Positions 18,554 to 28,198 are shown, counted from the first letter of the stretch. The stretch is DNA of 64,000 bases from Paraburkholderia hospita (GCF_002902965.1 NZ_CP026106.1:2604001-2668000), one strand, 5' to 3'. A program made the numbers and translations. The notes: generated from the letters alone by a model not told the origin.

Positions 18554-19558
18554 TTACCGCGCAAAATACTCCTTCACCGCCGTCACGAACGTATCGATAT
18601 CCGCACGCGACACATCCATATGCGTGACAAACCGCGACGCATACAACATCTGCGTAAGGATGCCGCGCTCCTTGAGCCACACTTCGAGCGGCGCACAATG
18701 CTCTTGCGGAAACTGCGCGAATACCATGTTGGTGGCCTGCGACTGCACCTTCACCTGATCGATCTGCGCAAGCGCCGCCGCAAGATGCGCGGCGTTGTCG
18801 TGATCTTCCGCGAGCCGTTCGACGTTGTGATCCAGTGCGTACAGACACGCAGCCGCCAGCACGCCGGCCTGCCGCATGCCACCGCCCAGCACCTTGCGCC
18901 AGCGATGCGCAACGTCGACCAGCGCCTTGCTGCCCACCAGCACCGAGCCCACTGGCGCGCCTAGCCCTTTCGAAAAGCAGATCGAAACCGTATCGAAAGG
19001 TGCACACAGCGCTTCGACGGGCTGCTTCGCCGCGACGGCCGCATTGCAGACGCGCGCGCCGTCGAGGTGAGTCGACAGCCCGCGATCGCGTGCAAGCTGC
19101 GTGGCCTCGGCGACGTAACCCGCCAGCAGCACCTTGCCGCCGATGGTATTTTCCAGCGCCAGCAGGCGCGTGCGCGCGAAGTGATTGTCGATGGGCTTGA
19201 TCGCGGCAGCGATCTTGTCGAGGGGAAGCGAGCCGTCGAGCGCGTTCTCGATCGGCTGCGGCTGGATGCTGCCCAGCACGGCCGCGCCGCCGCCTTCGTA
19301 CTTGTACGTGTGCGCCGCCTGGCCGACGATATATTCGTCGCCCCGCGCGCAGTGAGCCATCAGCGCGGCGAGATTGCTCTGTGTGCCGCTCGGGAAGAAC
19401 AGCCCGGCCTCCTTGCCCGCACGCTCGGCGACGGTGGCTTGCAGCCGCAGGACCGTCGGATCGTCGCCCCAGACGTCGTCGCCGACTTCGGCGGCTGTCA
19501 TCGCCGCGAGCATGTTCTTGGTCGGACGGGTCACGGTATCGCTGCGCAAATCGATCAT
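18554..19558 (-). CDS. ltaE: low-specificity L-threonine aldolase
   Basis: A PLP-dependent fold-type I enzyme (334 residues) that splits L-threonine or L-allo-threonine to glycine and acetaldehyde. The N-terminus MIDLRSDTVTRPT is the family start. The PLP lysine lies in SICFSKGLGAPVG at position 197, and HLDGARVCNAAVA carries the Asp/Arg that binds the cofactor ring. GAGG 8 nt before the ATG at 19558 fixes the start. Its neighbours (a transporter and a c-di-GMP enzyme) do not suggest a pathway. Confidence 0.95.
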   Translation of the reverse strand: MIDLRSDTVTRPTKNMLAAMTAAEVGDDVWGDDPTVLRLQATVAERAGKEAGLFFPSGTQSNLAALMAHCARGDEYIVGQAAHTYKYEGGGAAVLGSIQPQPIENALDGSLPLDKIAAAIKPIDNHFARTRLLALENTIGGKVLLAGYVAEATQLARDRGLSTHLDGARVCNAAVAAKQPVEALCAPFDTVSICFSKGLGAPVGSVLVGSKALVDVAHRWRKVLGGGMRQAGVLAAACLYALDHNVERLAEDHDNAAHLAAALAQIDQVKVQSQATNMVFAQFPQEHCAPLEVWLKERGILTQMLYASRFVTHMDVSRADIDTFVTAVKEYFAR

Positions 19559-19649
19559 GTGCTTTTCCTCGAGGATAACGGAGCGCCCCACTTACAACGG
19601 CACAACACGTGAAGCGCGCGATTGAATCCGCAAGTTTATCAACTCCGTC

Positions 19650-22397
19650 TCAAGGCGTCTCCAGCGCCCACTCCTTCGAATCGAACGTATCCGCGAACAC
19701 CTCGAAGTCTTCGATCGGCAGCGGCCGGCAGAACAGATAGCCCTGGTACGCCTGACACCCCGCATCGGCCAGAAACTGCCGCTGCGCTTCCGTCTCCACG
19801 CCTTCCGCGATCACACCCAGGCCGAGACTCTGCGCGAGCGTGACGATCGCGCGCGCGATCACGGCATCGTTCGGATCGTCGAGCACGTCGCGCACAAACG
19901 ACCTGTCGATCTTCAATTGCCCCAACGGCAAGCGCTTCAGATAAGACAGCGACGAATACCCGACGCCGAAATCATCGAGCGAGAACACCACGCCTTTCGT
20001 GCGCAGCAACATCATCTTGCCGATGATGTCCTCGACGTTGTCGACCAGCACGCTCTCCGTCAGCTCGAGCTTCAGACGGCTCGGTTCGGCGCCCGTGCGC
20101 GCGAGCGCGTCGAGCACGGTGGCGACGAAGTTTTCCTCGCGTAGCTGCTGTGCGCTCACGTTGACGGCGATCGACAGATGCGCCCGGTCCGAGCGCGTGG
20201 CCCACTGCGCGAGCTGCCGGCAGGCCGTATCGAGCACCTTGTCGCCGACCGCCAGAATCAGTCCCGTCTCTTCGGCGAGCGGAATGAATTCGGCAGGCGG
20301 CACGAGGCCATGCTCGGGATGCTGCCAGCGCACCAGCGCCTCGGCGCCCGTCACGCGGGCGCCATTGAACACCTGTGCCTGGTAGTGCACGAGCAACTGG
20401 TCTTCGTCGATCGCGCGGCGCAGCGCCGCCTCCAGCGCCGCGCGCTCCATCACTACCGTCTGCATGGCCGGATCGAAGAAGCAGATGGCGTTGCGCCCAC
20501 TTTCCTTCGACTTGTACATCGCCAGATCCGACTGCTTCAGCAACTCGTCGATCGACGTTTCGTGGCCCGTGAACAGCGTCGCGCCAATGCTCGCGGTCGT
20601 GCGGAAGTCCGTGCCTTCGAGGTAGTAAGGGCTCGACAGCGCGGCCAGCACCTTTTCGGCGGCGCTCTCCGTCTCGCTCGCCGCTTCTTCGCGGATGCGG
20701 CTCAGGTCGCCCAGCACGATCACGAACTCGTCGCCGCCCATGCGCGCGACCGTGTTGCCCTCGCGCACGCTCGCCAGCAGGCGTCGCGCGACCTGGCTCA
20801 GCAGCAGATCGCCCTTGTCGTGACCGAGCGTGTCGTTGAGTGTCTTGAAGTTGTCGAGATCGACGAACAGCAGCGCGCCGTGCGTATGGTTCTGCGCGCT
20901 CAGCGCGATCACCTGTCTGAGCCGGTCGCGCAGCAGCGTGCGGTTCGGCAGATGCGTGAGCGCGTCGAAAAACGCCAGTTCCTTGATCTGCTCTTCCGCG
21001 AGCTTGCGCTCGGTGATGTCGTAGTGCGTGCCGACGTAATGCGTGACGCGGCCGTCGTCCGCCTTTACGGCCGTGATGGTCAGCCACTTCGGGTAAATCT
21101 CGCCGTTCTTGCGGCGGTCCCAGATTTCGCCCTGCCATCCACCCACGCGCCGGATCGTGTCCCACATGTCGCGGAAAAACGCGGCATCGTGCCGTCCCGA
21201 GCTGAGGATGCGCGGGTTCCTGCCAATCACGTCTTCGGCCGTGTAGCCGGTGCACTCGGTGAACGCGGAATTGACGCGCAGGATCGTGCCGTCGGCGTCC
21301 GTGACCATCATGCCTTCGAGCGAATCGAAGGCGACGGCGGCGATGCGTAGTTCGGCCTCGCTCTCGCGCACTTCGGCCGTCATCTTCGACGCGAGCCGCA
21401 TCGCGCGGCTGCGGCCGCTCGCGAGGCTCCATGCGAGCAACGCGAGCAGCAAGCTCAGGCCCGCGCCCGTGCAGGCGATCAGCAGCTTCGCGTTGCGGCC
21501 GAAGCGCGCCTTGAAGTCGGGCTGCGCCGTCATCGACAGCGTCCAGTCGTGGCCGCCCACCACGAGGTATTCGTTCGCGGAGATCACCTCGAGGTTCTTC
21601 GGTTCCGGCGAGCCGTACAGCAGCGCTTCGGACGACGTCTGTGTGCCGTCGTAGATCGACAGGTAGAGGCCGGGCGGCTGCTCGCCGTAAAGGCTCGCCA
21701 GCACGTCGCGCATGCGGAACGCCGCATACACCCAGCCGAGCAGATGCGCGCGGCGGTCCTCGACGTTGTCCTGCGGTTCGCCGCGCGCGTAGATGGGCAG
21801 ATACATCACGAACCCGGCAACGGGCGGCGCGCCCGCGTCCGACGCCAGTTGCACCTTGCCCGACACGACGGCAAGGCCGGAATCGCGCGACTTTTCCATC
21901 GCCAGCCGCCGCACGGCATTTGCCCACGAGTCGAAGCCAAGCAATGCATTGCCCGCGCCGGAGATCGGCTCGCGCGCGATCAAGGGCGCGTAGCCGTTAC
22001 GCTCGCCAGGCGGATTGATCGCGTAGTGACGGCCCGTGCGGATACGCATGTCGGCCATGTGCGCGTCCCGCCGTTCTGCGGGCACCCATTGCACGACGCC
22101 GATCGCCTGCACGCCCGCGAAGTTTGCGTCCGCGTTGATCGCGCCGAGGTAGCCGTGAAACGCGTCGAGATCGAGCGCGCCGCGCGCCGCGAACATGCCC
22201 TGCACGCCGCGCAGCATCTGCTCGTAGGTCGCCATCCGCTGCTCGATGCGGCTGACGGCATCGCCCAGTGCGAAATTGAATTCGGAAAGCAGCTCGCGCC
22301 GCGCGGCCTGGCGCTCGTGATCCCACACTGACCAGGTGATGCTCAACCCGGTCAGGAGAATCAGCAGCGGCAACAGGACGAGGCGCGCGCGGTTCAT
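19650..22397 (-). CDS. CHASE-PAS-GGDEF-EAL c-di-GMP signalling enzyme
   Basis: A 915-residue inner-membrane protein. A transmembrane helix lies at about 6-24, then a periplasmic CHASE-type sensor domain (about 60-290), and a second helix at about 305-330. A PAS domain follows at about 345-460 with the TITAVKADDGRVTHYVGTHYDITERK tail. Then come GGDEF (motif GGDEF at 554-558) and EAL (EAL at 686-688, with DDFGVGYSSL, KIDRSFV, EGVETEAQ and QGYLFCRPLP). Both catalytic motifs look intact, so it could make and break cyclic di-GMP. The product-inhibition RxxD site appears as REGN, so feedback may be lost. Its ATG overlaps the stop of the binding-protein gene by 4 nt. Confidence 0.93.
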   Translation of the reverse strand: MNRARLVLLPLLILLTGLSITWSVWDHERQAARRELLSEFNFALGDAVSRIEQRMATYEQMLRGVQGMFAARGALDLDAFHGYLGAINADANFAGVQAIGVVQWVPAERRDAHMADMRIRTGRHYAINPPGERNGYAPLIAREPISGAGNALLGFDSWANAVRRLAMEKSRDSGLAVVSGKVQLASDAGAPPVAGFVMYLPIYARGEPQDNVEDRRAHLLGWVYAAFRMRDVLASLYGEQPPGLYLSIYDGTQTSSEALLYGSPEPKNLEVISANEYLVVGGHDWTLSMTAQPDFKARFGRNAKLLIACTGAGLSLLLALLAWSLASGRSRAMRLASKMTAEVRESEAELRIAAVAFDSLEGMMVTDADGTILRVNSAFTECTGYTAEDVIGRNPRILSSGRHDAAFFRDMWDTIRRVGGWQGEIWDRRKNGEIYPKWLTITAVKADDGRVTHYVGTHYDITERKLAEEQIKELAFFDALTHLPNRTLLRDRLRQVIALSAQNHTHGALLFVDLDNFKTLNDTLGHDKGDLLLSQVARRLLASVREGNTVARMGGDEFVIVLGDLSRIREEAASETESAAEKVLAALSSPYYLEGTDFRTTASIGATLFTGHETSIDELLKQSDLAMYKSKESGRNAICFFDPAMQTVVMERAALEAALRRAIDEDQLLVHYQAQVFNGARVTGAEALVRWQHPEHGLVPPAEFIPLAEETGLILAVGDKVLDTACRQLAQWATRSDRAHLSIAVNVSAQQLREENFVATVLDALARTGAEPSRLKLELTESVLVDNVEDIIGKMMLLRTKGVVFSLDDFGVGYSSLSYLKRLPLGQLKIDRSFVRDVLDDPNDAVIARAIVTLAQSLGLGVIAEGVETEAQRQFLADAGCQAYQGYLFCRPLPIEDFEVFADTFDSKEWALETP

Positions 22398-23203
22398 CGC
22401 GGTACGGAGAAGTCGACCATCGAGTCCGCGAGTTCAGGTTTGAAGTATTTCCTGAAAATGCGGCGCACCGTGCCGTCCACGCGCATCTCCTCGACAAGGG
22501 CGCGCCATTTCTCCCGCTCCTGCGGCGACAGCGCCCTCTTCGACATGATGAGACCGTGCGGCACGGCGGCGTCGTTGAATTCGATGATGGTGGTGATGTC
22601 GCGGATGCGCTTCTCATCCAGCGCCGGATAGTCGAACGGCTCGATGATCATCCCCTGAATGGTGCCGCGCATCAGCGCCTGATAGAGCGGCTCCAGCCCG
22701 CCCGCCTGACTGATGCGATTGGCTGCAGCGAGCGTATCGACCAGTTCGTTGGCGGACTGACTATACCGGAAGCTTCTTATGACACCGAGTTGAAACTGGT
22801 CGTTGTGTTCAAAATCGGACAAGTGCCGGATGCCGGCATCCTTGCGCACGAGCAGGTAGAACTTGTCGCTGAAGTACCAGGCGAATTGCGCGTAGCCGTC
22901 GCGCTCGTCGTTGGTGATGCCGGACAGGCTGAAATCGAGCGCGCCGGACTCGATCAGCTTCCAGATGCGCGCCCGCGACATCAGGCTCACGCGGATATCG
23001 CAGCCGCTGCGGCGGCTCAGTTCGTCGGCGAAATCCTTGTCGATGCCCGCGTTGGTGTCCTGCGAATACAGCAGGCCATGGTCGTGCAGCGCGAGTGTGA
23101 ATGGACGCGTGCAGTCGGGGCCGCCCGCAGCAAATGCACGCGTGCTGGTGGCACCCAGTGTCGCGAGCACGACTAGCAAGCCTATGAGTCCGCGGTGAAT
23201 CAC
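22394..23203 (-). CDS. periplasmic solute-binding protein (SBP_bac_3-like)
   Basis: A 269-residue secreted protein with a signal peptide (hydrophobic LIGLLVVLATLGATSTRAFA). A two-lobed amino-acid-type binding domain follows: DKDFADELSRRSGCDIR, DFSLSGITNDERDGYAQF, GVIRSFRYSQSANELVDTL. It starts with GTG at 23203, with GGGGAG about 10 nt upstream. No permease or ATPase genes are adjacent. Instead the stop overlaps the start of the CHASE-GGDEF-EAL gene, so it more likely serves as a ligand sensor for that enzyme than as part of an importer. Ligand unknown. Confidence 0.85.
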   Translation of the reverse strand: MIHRGLIGLLVVLATLGATSTRAFAAGGPDCTRPFTLALHDHGLLYSQDTNAGIDKDFADELSRRSGCDIRVSLMSRARIWKLIESGALDFSLSGITNDERDGYAQFAWYFSDKFYLLVRKDAGIRHLSDFEHNDQFQLGVIRSFRYSQSANELVDTLAAANRISQAGGLEPLYQALMRGTIQGMIIEPFDYPALDEKRIRDITTIIEFNDAAVPHGLIMSKRALSPQEREKWRALVEEMRVDGTVRRIFRKYFKPELADSMVDFSVPR

Positions 23204-23435
23204 GCTGATGCTCCCCGTTGTTCGGTGGTGGGTGGTGCTTGCGTCCGCTGCGCGCGGATGGCCGCTCGCGAGACGATGGCGAGCCTACGCGAAAACGGAC
23301 CATTCGGGTTAACGGCAAAAAGACAGCTGACTTAACCTGGGTTTTGCCTGGTGCTTCGCGAGGATGACTGAACCGCTCGACAGCGCAGACTCACCTGCTT
23401 GCAAATTTCATTTCACTAACGGCGCACGCGCCTTG

Positions 23436-23945
23436 TCATTGGAACCGCACGTCGACCGCGAACAGTTCTGCTGCATTGTCGTTGATCGCGCAACGACGGC
23501 CTGTCTCGACGGTATGGAGCGTGACATACAGACGTTTCAATTCTTCGTGCGTGCCTTTCGGGTTCGCGAAGCGCATCGATTCGATCTGCGCGTCGGTGAC
23601 GTCGTCGGGCTTCGACAGGACAGGCGTGCAGGTCAGACGGATCGGCTGTCCATCATACGTGCTGGCGATGCCTGCCGTGGTCGCGTCGTCGATGCCTTTC
23701 ACAACAGACGCGCCGCCGATCCGCACGTCGTAGACGTCGTGTGCGAACGAGCCTTGCGTCACGCAAAGCTCGGCGGACTTGCCCGGCTGGCCGTTGAGCG
23801 TCGCTGCACGGCAGGTCGTTTTTCCGGGCACGGCATCGAGCGTGGCGGCCTCGGCTGCGGGTGACGCGGCATCGACGGGGGCTGACGTGAACATCGACGA
23901 AGCAGCCGCAAGCGCGGCACAGCAGGCAAACAGTTTCAGTTTCAT
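23436..23945 (-). CDS. hypothetical exported protein
   Basis: A 169-residue protein with a signal peptide (MKLKLFACCAALAAASSMFTSAPVDA). The mature part has four Cys residues that could form disulfides (TTCRAA, ELCVTQ, RLTCTP, RRCAIN). No family recognised. I prefer the ATG at 23945; a TTG at 23963 is in frame. The upstream bases contain the palindrome AAAGCGCTTT, which resembles LacI-type operators but may be chance. It lies 53 bp downstream of the CPBP protease gene on the same strand. Confidence 0.65.
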   Translation of the reverse strand: MKLKLFACCAALAAASSMFTSAPVDAASPAAEAATLDAVPGKTTCRAATLNGQPGKSAELCVTQGSFAHDVYDVRIGGASVVKGIDDATTAGIASTYDGQPIRLTCTPVLSKPDDVTDAQIESMRFANPKGTHEELKRLYVTLHTVETGRRCAINDNAAELFAVDVRFQ

Positions 23946-23998
23946 TTGAAAGCGCTTTAACAAAAAACCTTATGGGCGATTTCGGAACGACGCGACGA

Positions 23999-25810
23999 TC
24001 ACGCCACCGTCGCCACGAAAATCGCATTGTTGACGGCATGCAGCAGGACGGGCATCGCGAGACCTTGGGTCTTTCTGGCGAGCCAGCCGGCCACGAGCGC
24101 CAGCAGGAACAGATAGGCGAACGCGCGCAAGTCCTGGTGCATCGATGCGAACACTACTGCCTGAAGCACGTTCGACCAGCGGAAGCCAAGGTGCCGTGAC
24201 AAGCCGCCCAGCAGCGCGCCCCGAAACACCAGTTCCTCGATGACAGGGACGGCCACGCAAAGAATCGCGACGGCGAGCGGCAGCGAACCCATTGCCTTCG
24301 CGCCGATCACGATCGAATGGGCGAACGACACGACGCTCGTCTCCGCGACGTGCGGCGCGCGCGACGCCGTCGCCCAACGCAACACGTTCAGACTGAGAAC
24401 GCCCGCCGCAGGCAGGATCCACACGGGCTTCCACGCGCCTTGCCCCCACCAGTTGCGCCACGCGATACGCTTCGCGATCCACGCGAGGCCGGCCGCCGCA
24501 AACAGCAGCGTCCACAGGTACGACACAACGAGATCGCTTTGCCAGCCGACACGCCCGACCTTGTCCTTCACCTGCGCGATGAGCGCCGTTCCCGAGTGAA
24601 ACGACATCACCAGCCAGAGCGCGATCAGGAACAGGCTTAGCGCATACCACGCATGCCTCAGCCCGATACCCGCGAACAGCGGCTCGGACAGCTTGCCCTT
24701 GCGCAAGCGCACCACGCCGCGATAGTGAACGGGAAACAGCAGCAGGCCCGGCAAGCAGGCGAACATGGCGACCATCGTCAGGACGCCGGCGGCAAGCGGA
24801 AGCAGATCGAGCCTGAAGGCGACGGGGGGATCGAGAGCCAGCAGATGCGCGTAGGCCGACGACAGCCGCACCGCGTTGCGCGAGCGCGAATACTCGTCGG
24901 CGATCACGGCGGCGGCAGCGTTGGCATCATGTGTATCGAAGGCAACGTCCAGCCGCAATTGCCGCAACTGCGGCGACTCGTTCTTGATGGGCGCCTTGTC
25001 GGCCGACAGAATGGACTGCGCCGCGATCGAATTTCCTGCGTGCTGAAGGGTTCGGGCGTGCGTGTACGTGTCGATCTTCAAGCCCGCTTTTTCGGCCCTG
25101 TGCAATTCGTCGAGCGCCGCCGCGGACGTCAGCACGTCCACAGCCGTGTTGATGCGCCGGGACTCCGTCCAGGCCATCTTTGCAACGGGCGACGCCGCCA
25201 GCATCGCCACCCCTTCCTGCACCTTGCCATGCCCGCCGAGATACCGGACGGCCTCCAGCAACTGCGGACTGTCCGGGTCCAGATGAGCGGCGATCACGGC
25301 TTCCTCGCCAGCGCGTCTGTCGTCCTTCTGCCAGGCGTACGCACGCGACAGCGCGGCATGCAGGCGCGCCCGCTGCGCCGGCGTCCAGTTCGCCGAGCGC
25401 ATGACGAGCGGCTCGCCGAAACCGGCGGCGTCCTTGCCGAAGCGCTGTTCGAGATTGAACAGCAACGCGTCGGGATTCGACGGGAACTGCTTGTCGAGGC
25501 GCGTGCGGCACGCTTCGAGATCTTTCGACGCTACACCGGACCACGCAAGCTCCTCGGACCATGCAAAGCGCTGGATGAACGTGCAACGCGCGATCGCCAG
25601 CGCGGCGTCGTTGGGTTGCTGGTTCTGGGCGTGATCGTAGGCGTCCAGCACGTTCTTGTACGCAACCTGCTGCTGGTCCGAGACCAGGCCGGCTGCGCGA
25701 TCAGCGGAGTGCAGCAGATCGGGCGCCGGTGTCGTCGCGCTGCTGGCGTGACAGATCCCGCACATCAGCGCGACACCCATCGACAGCAAGCGCTTTTTTA
25801 TCGACATCAT
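23999..25810 (-). CDS. CPBP-family membrane metalloprotease with N-terminal helical-repeat region
   Basis: A 603-residue protein in two parts. A signal-like N-terminus (MMSIKKRLLSMGVALMCGICHA) is followed by about 330 residues of helical, repeat-like periplasmic sequence (YKNVLDAYDHAQNQQPNDAALAIARC, AAVIADEYSRSRNAVRLSSAYAHLL). About eight transmembrane helices then end in the CPBP (Rce1-type) core. The core shows PVIEELVFRGALLGG with the Glu-Glu and Arg, VVFASMHQDLRAFAYLF with the metal His, and LLHAVNNAIF with His and Asn. Starts at 25807 and 25810 are both ATG; the frame is open to 25954. It may process or protect envelope proteins; substrate unknown. Confidence 0.85.
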   Translation of the reverse strand: MMSIKKRLLSMGVALMCGICHASSATTPAPDLLHSADRAAGLVSDQQQVAYKNVLDAYDHAQNQQPNDAALAIARCTFIQRFAWSEELAWSGVASKDLEACRTRLDKQFPSNPDALLFNLEQRFGKDAAGFGEPLVMRSANWTPAQRARLHAALSRAYAWQKDDRRAGEEAVIAAHLDPDSPQLLEAVRYLGGHGKVQEGVAMLAASPVAKMAWTESRRINTAVDVLTSAAALDELHRAEKAGLKIDTYTHARTLQHAGNSIAAQSILSADKAPIKNESPQLRQLRLDVAFDTHDANAAAAVIADEYSRSRNAVRLSSAYAHLLALDPPVAFRLDLLPLAAGVLTMVAMFACLPGLLLFPVHYRGVVRLRKGKLSEPLFAGIGLRHAWYALSLFLIALWLVMSFHSGTALIAQVKDKVGRVGWQSDLVVSYLWTLLFAAAGLAWIAKRIAWRNWWGQGAWKPVWILPAAGVLSLNVLRWATASRAPHVAETSVVSFAHSIVIGAKAMGSLPLAVAILCVAVPVIEELVFRGALLGGLSRHLGFRWSNVLQAVVFASMHQDLRAFAYLFLLALVAGWLARKTQGLAMPVLLHAVNNAIFVATVA

Positions 25811-26115
25811 GGCCTGTCGCACACCGCGCCCGAGGAATCGGCGCACGTCGACGCGCCTGCGCATGCGCATGCGGCCGTGAAGAAAAAGCCGATAAGCCTG
25901 GACCGTGGCGTCCCGACCTCTCTCAGATAGTTGTACATGACTCTTGTCTCGCAAAACCCGTCCGCGCGATGCGTGGCGCTAGCCATCACGCGCAAAAACG
26001 GCATGTCGCTCGAACATGCTTACGGCAACGAGTCACGGAAACTTTAGAAGCGCTAAAACGCGGAGTTATCGGCTGACTATCATTTGACAATTCGAATCCA
26101 AAGGCTCAAAAGCAA

Positions 26116-26146
26116 CGCGCCCACGATCTCGACGATCGTGGGCGCG
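26116..26146 (-). terminator. intrinsic terminator of the AAHS transporter gene
   Basis: CGCGCCCACGAT and ATCGTGGGCGCG make a perfect 12-bp stem with a 7-nt loop, 44 bp after the transporter stop codon. On the minus strand it is followed by TTGCTTTTGAG, a moderate U-tract. Confidence 0.75.
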
Positions 26147-26189
26147 AAACGAAGCCCGAACCCGTTTTAAACGAAGGAAACGCGCGTGC

Positions 26190-27548
26190 TCAGTGGCCCA
26201 GCGATTCCAGCTTTGCTCCCGCCACCTGGCTGACCTGCGGCCTCGCCATCTGCTTGACCAGCAGCGCGACGCACGCAACCAGACCGGCAATCGCGATCGT
26301 CGCGAACACGCCGGAAAACGTGAAGTGCCGGCGCGTCAGTTCCGCGACGAGGAACGAGCCGGCAATGCCGCCGAAACGCCCGACGCCGAGCATCCACGCG
26401 ACACCCGTGCCGCGCCCTTCCGTCGGATAGAACGCAGCCGCGAGCGCGGGCATCGATGATTGCGCGGTGTTCATCAGCACGCCGGCGATGAACACGATCG
26501 CCACGAGCGCGCCGACATTGCCCGCCGCCTGCCCGATGCAGTACACGCTGATGGCCGTCAGCGCGTAGCACACGGCGATCACGCGGTTCGCATTGAAGCG
26601 ATCCATCAGCACGCCCGCCAGCACCGCGCCGACGCCGCCGAGCGGGAACAGCGCCGAGATCAGCGTCGCGCTCTTCGGCGTAAGGCCCGCGTCCTTCAAC
26701 AGAATCGGCATCCAGTTGATCGACGCATAGAAAATCACTAGGCCCATGAAATACGTGAGCCACAGCATCACCGAGCCGACGATGTACGAACGCGACAGCA
26801 CGACGCCGAGCCCCTTGCTGCCCGTTTGCGGCGCCGTCTCCGTCATCACGAACGAGCCGGCGTTCAGCGCCTCCGACGAGATGCGCGCGAGCGTCGCGCG
26901 AATCCGTTCGACGGGCTGACTGCTCGCCACCATGAAGCGCACCGACTCGGGCATCTTGAGCAGCAGCACGACACCGAGCAACAACGGCGTCACGCCGCCG
27001 AGCATCAACACGGTGCGCCAGCCGAAATGCGGGATCATCCACGCGGCGAGAAAGCCGCCAAATGCCGCGCCCAGCGGAAAGCCGCAGAACATCAGGTTGA
27101 TCACCGTCGCGCGCCGGCGGTCCGGGCAGAACTCGCCCATCATGGTTACGGCGTTCGGCATCGCGGCGCCGAGGCCGACGCCCGTGATGAAGCGCAGCAC
27201 GGTCAATTGCCCGATGCTCGACGAAAACGCCGACGCGAGGCACGCAATGCCGAACAGGAAGACGGACGTGAGCAGCAGCGAGCGGCGTCCGAGCCGGTCG
27301 GACAGCGGACCCGAGCCGAGCGCGCCGCACGCGAGGCCGAACAGCGCGGCGCTCAGCACGGGCGCGAGATCAGGCCGCGACAGGCCCCACTCGGTCAAGA
27401 GCGATGGCGCGATAAAGCCGATCGCCGCCGTGTCGAAACCGTCCAGCAGGACGATCACGAAGCACATGAAAAACACGAGCCATTGAAAGCCACCGAATGG
27501 CTGCTCGTTGATGAACGTCTGAACGTTCACGACGGAAGTGCGGTTCAT
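26190..27548 (-). CDS. MFS transporter, aromatic acid:H+ symporter (AAHS) family
   Basis: A 452-residue importer related to BenK/PcaK/GalP. Helix 1 holds the family motif LLDGFDTAAIGFIAPSL, whose two aspartates are needed for transport in studied members. GPLSDRLGRRSLLL is the loop 2-3 motif and RFITGVGLGAAMPNAVTMMGEF the helix 4-5 block. AGGAG lies 8 nt before the ATG at 27548, so I reject the longer frame from 27569. No aromatic catabolism gene is beside it, so the substrate is open. Confidence 0.9.
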   Translation of the reverse strand: MNRTSVVNVQTFINEQPFGGFQWLVFFMCFVIVLLDGFDTAAIGFIAPSLLTEWGLSRPDLAPVLSAALFGLACGALGSGPLSDRLGRRSLLLTSVFLFGIACLASAFSSSIGQLTVLRFITGVGLGAAMPNAVTMMGEFCPDRRRATVINLMFCGFPLGAAFGGFLAAWMIPHFGWRTVLMLGGVTPLLLGVVLLLKMPESVRFMVASSQPVERIRATLARISSEALNAGSFVMTETAPQTGSKGLGVVLSRSYIVGSVMLWLTYFMGLVIFYASINWMPILLKDAGLTPKSATLISALFPLGGVGAVLAGVLMDRFNANRVIAVCYALTAISVYCIGQAAGNVGALVAIVFIAGVLMNTAQSSMPALAAAFYPTEGRGTGVAWMLGVGRFGGIAGSFLVAELTRRHFTFSGVFATIAIAGLVACVALLVKQMARPQVSQVAGAKLESLGH

Positions 27549-28124
27549 CGACTGTCTCCTGCTACGCACGACGCAGTGCTGCGCCTGTGATCCTATATTG
27601 CCTCAGAAGCGAGGCGCGATACGCATGCTCGTGACGAACACGGTGCGCGATACGAAGAAGAAGACGTCACGCGCCATTGTTCGTATATCGCACAATCTTT
27701 CAGATTGCGAACACTTTATCGTTTTGCATCGGCAAGCGTCAACGAAGGGTTATTACTGATGGATCAGTGTTGGGACGGCCGATGCAGCACGTCGGGCATC
27801 TTGCGACAACGAACGTGCTTCACGCGACCTCGACTTTGCATCGAGCATGCTCTATGACGTTTTAGACTGAAAAACAAGGCAAAAACTGAAACGACAATAG
27901 ATTTGGATGCCTTACCAAATACGTATTCATGTCACGGAAACGCACAGCATCCGCCCCAACGATCATCTTCACATACGCGACGACAGAAGACCGTGCCGCC
28001 CGCCAAATAGTCGGGCGTGAAGCACAGTCATCGTCCCATTTCGACTCAATCGACGCGTTCCCACGACACCCACATACTTACAAACAAAAAACTTTCCTTA
28101 CTTTTTACTTTCATATATAACGAC

Positions 28125-28197
28125 AAGGCATGTCGCGAACACGCCTGTCTCGCACATGTCCTCAGCCCACCCGTGCTAGCCGGTGGGCTTTTTTTTG
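28125..28197 (+). ncRNA. candidate small RNA with two hairpins and a terminator
   Basis: A possible -10 element TATATAA at about 28114-28120 precedes a stretch of about 73 nt. Stem 1 pairs 28127-28138 with 28150-28160, interrupted by one bulged C at 28134, and has an 11-nt loop. Stem 2 is a textbook terminator followed by eight or more T. No open reading frame or upstream gene on the plus strand needs this terminator. The structure suggests a free-standing sRNA; a consensus -35 is not visible. Confidence 0.5.
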
Positions 28198-28198
28198 G
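28164..28198 (+). terminator. intrinsic terminator without upstream gene
   Basis: AGCCCACC and GGTGGGCT form a perfect 8-bp stem with a 10-nt loop, directly followed by an uninterrupted T-run. It is oriented for plus-strand transcription. Confidence 0.85.

Noticed and set aside
19972..21927. A 651-codon frame in another frame of the c-di-GMP enzyme
   Set aside because: It is Arg/Ala-rich and has no motifs; the real frame carries CHASE, PAS, GGDEF and EAL.
23944..23958. AAAGCGCTTT palindrome as a LacI-type operator
   Set aside because: It sits inside the translation start region of an exported protein with no LacI-type gene near, so chance is likely.
23999..25954. Longer N-terminus for the CPBP protease starting at 25954
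   Set aside because: The extra 48 residues are Arg-rich and precede a clear signal peptide starting at 25810.
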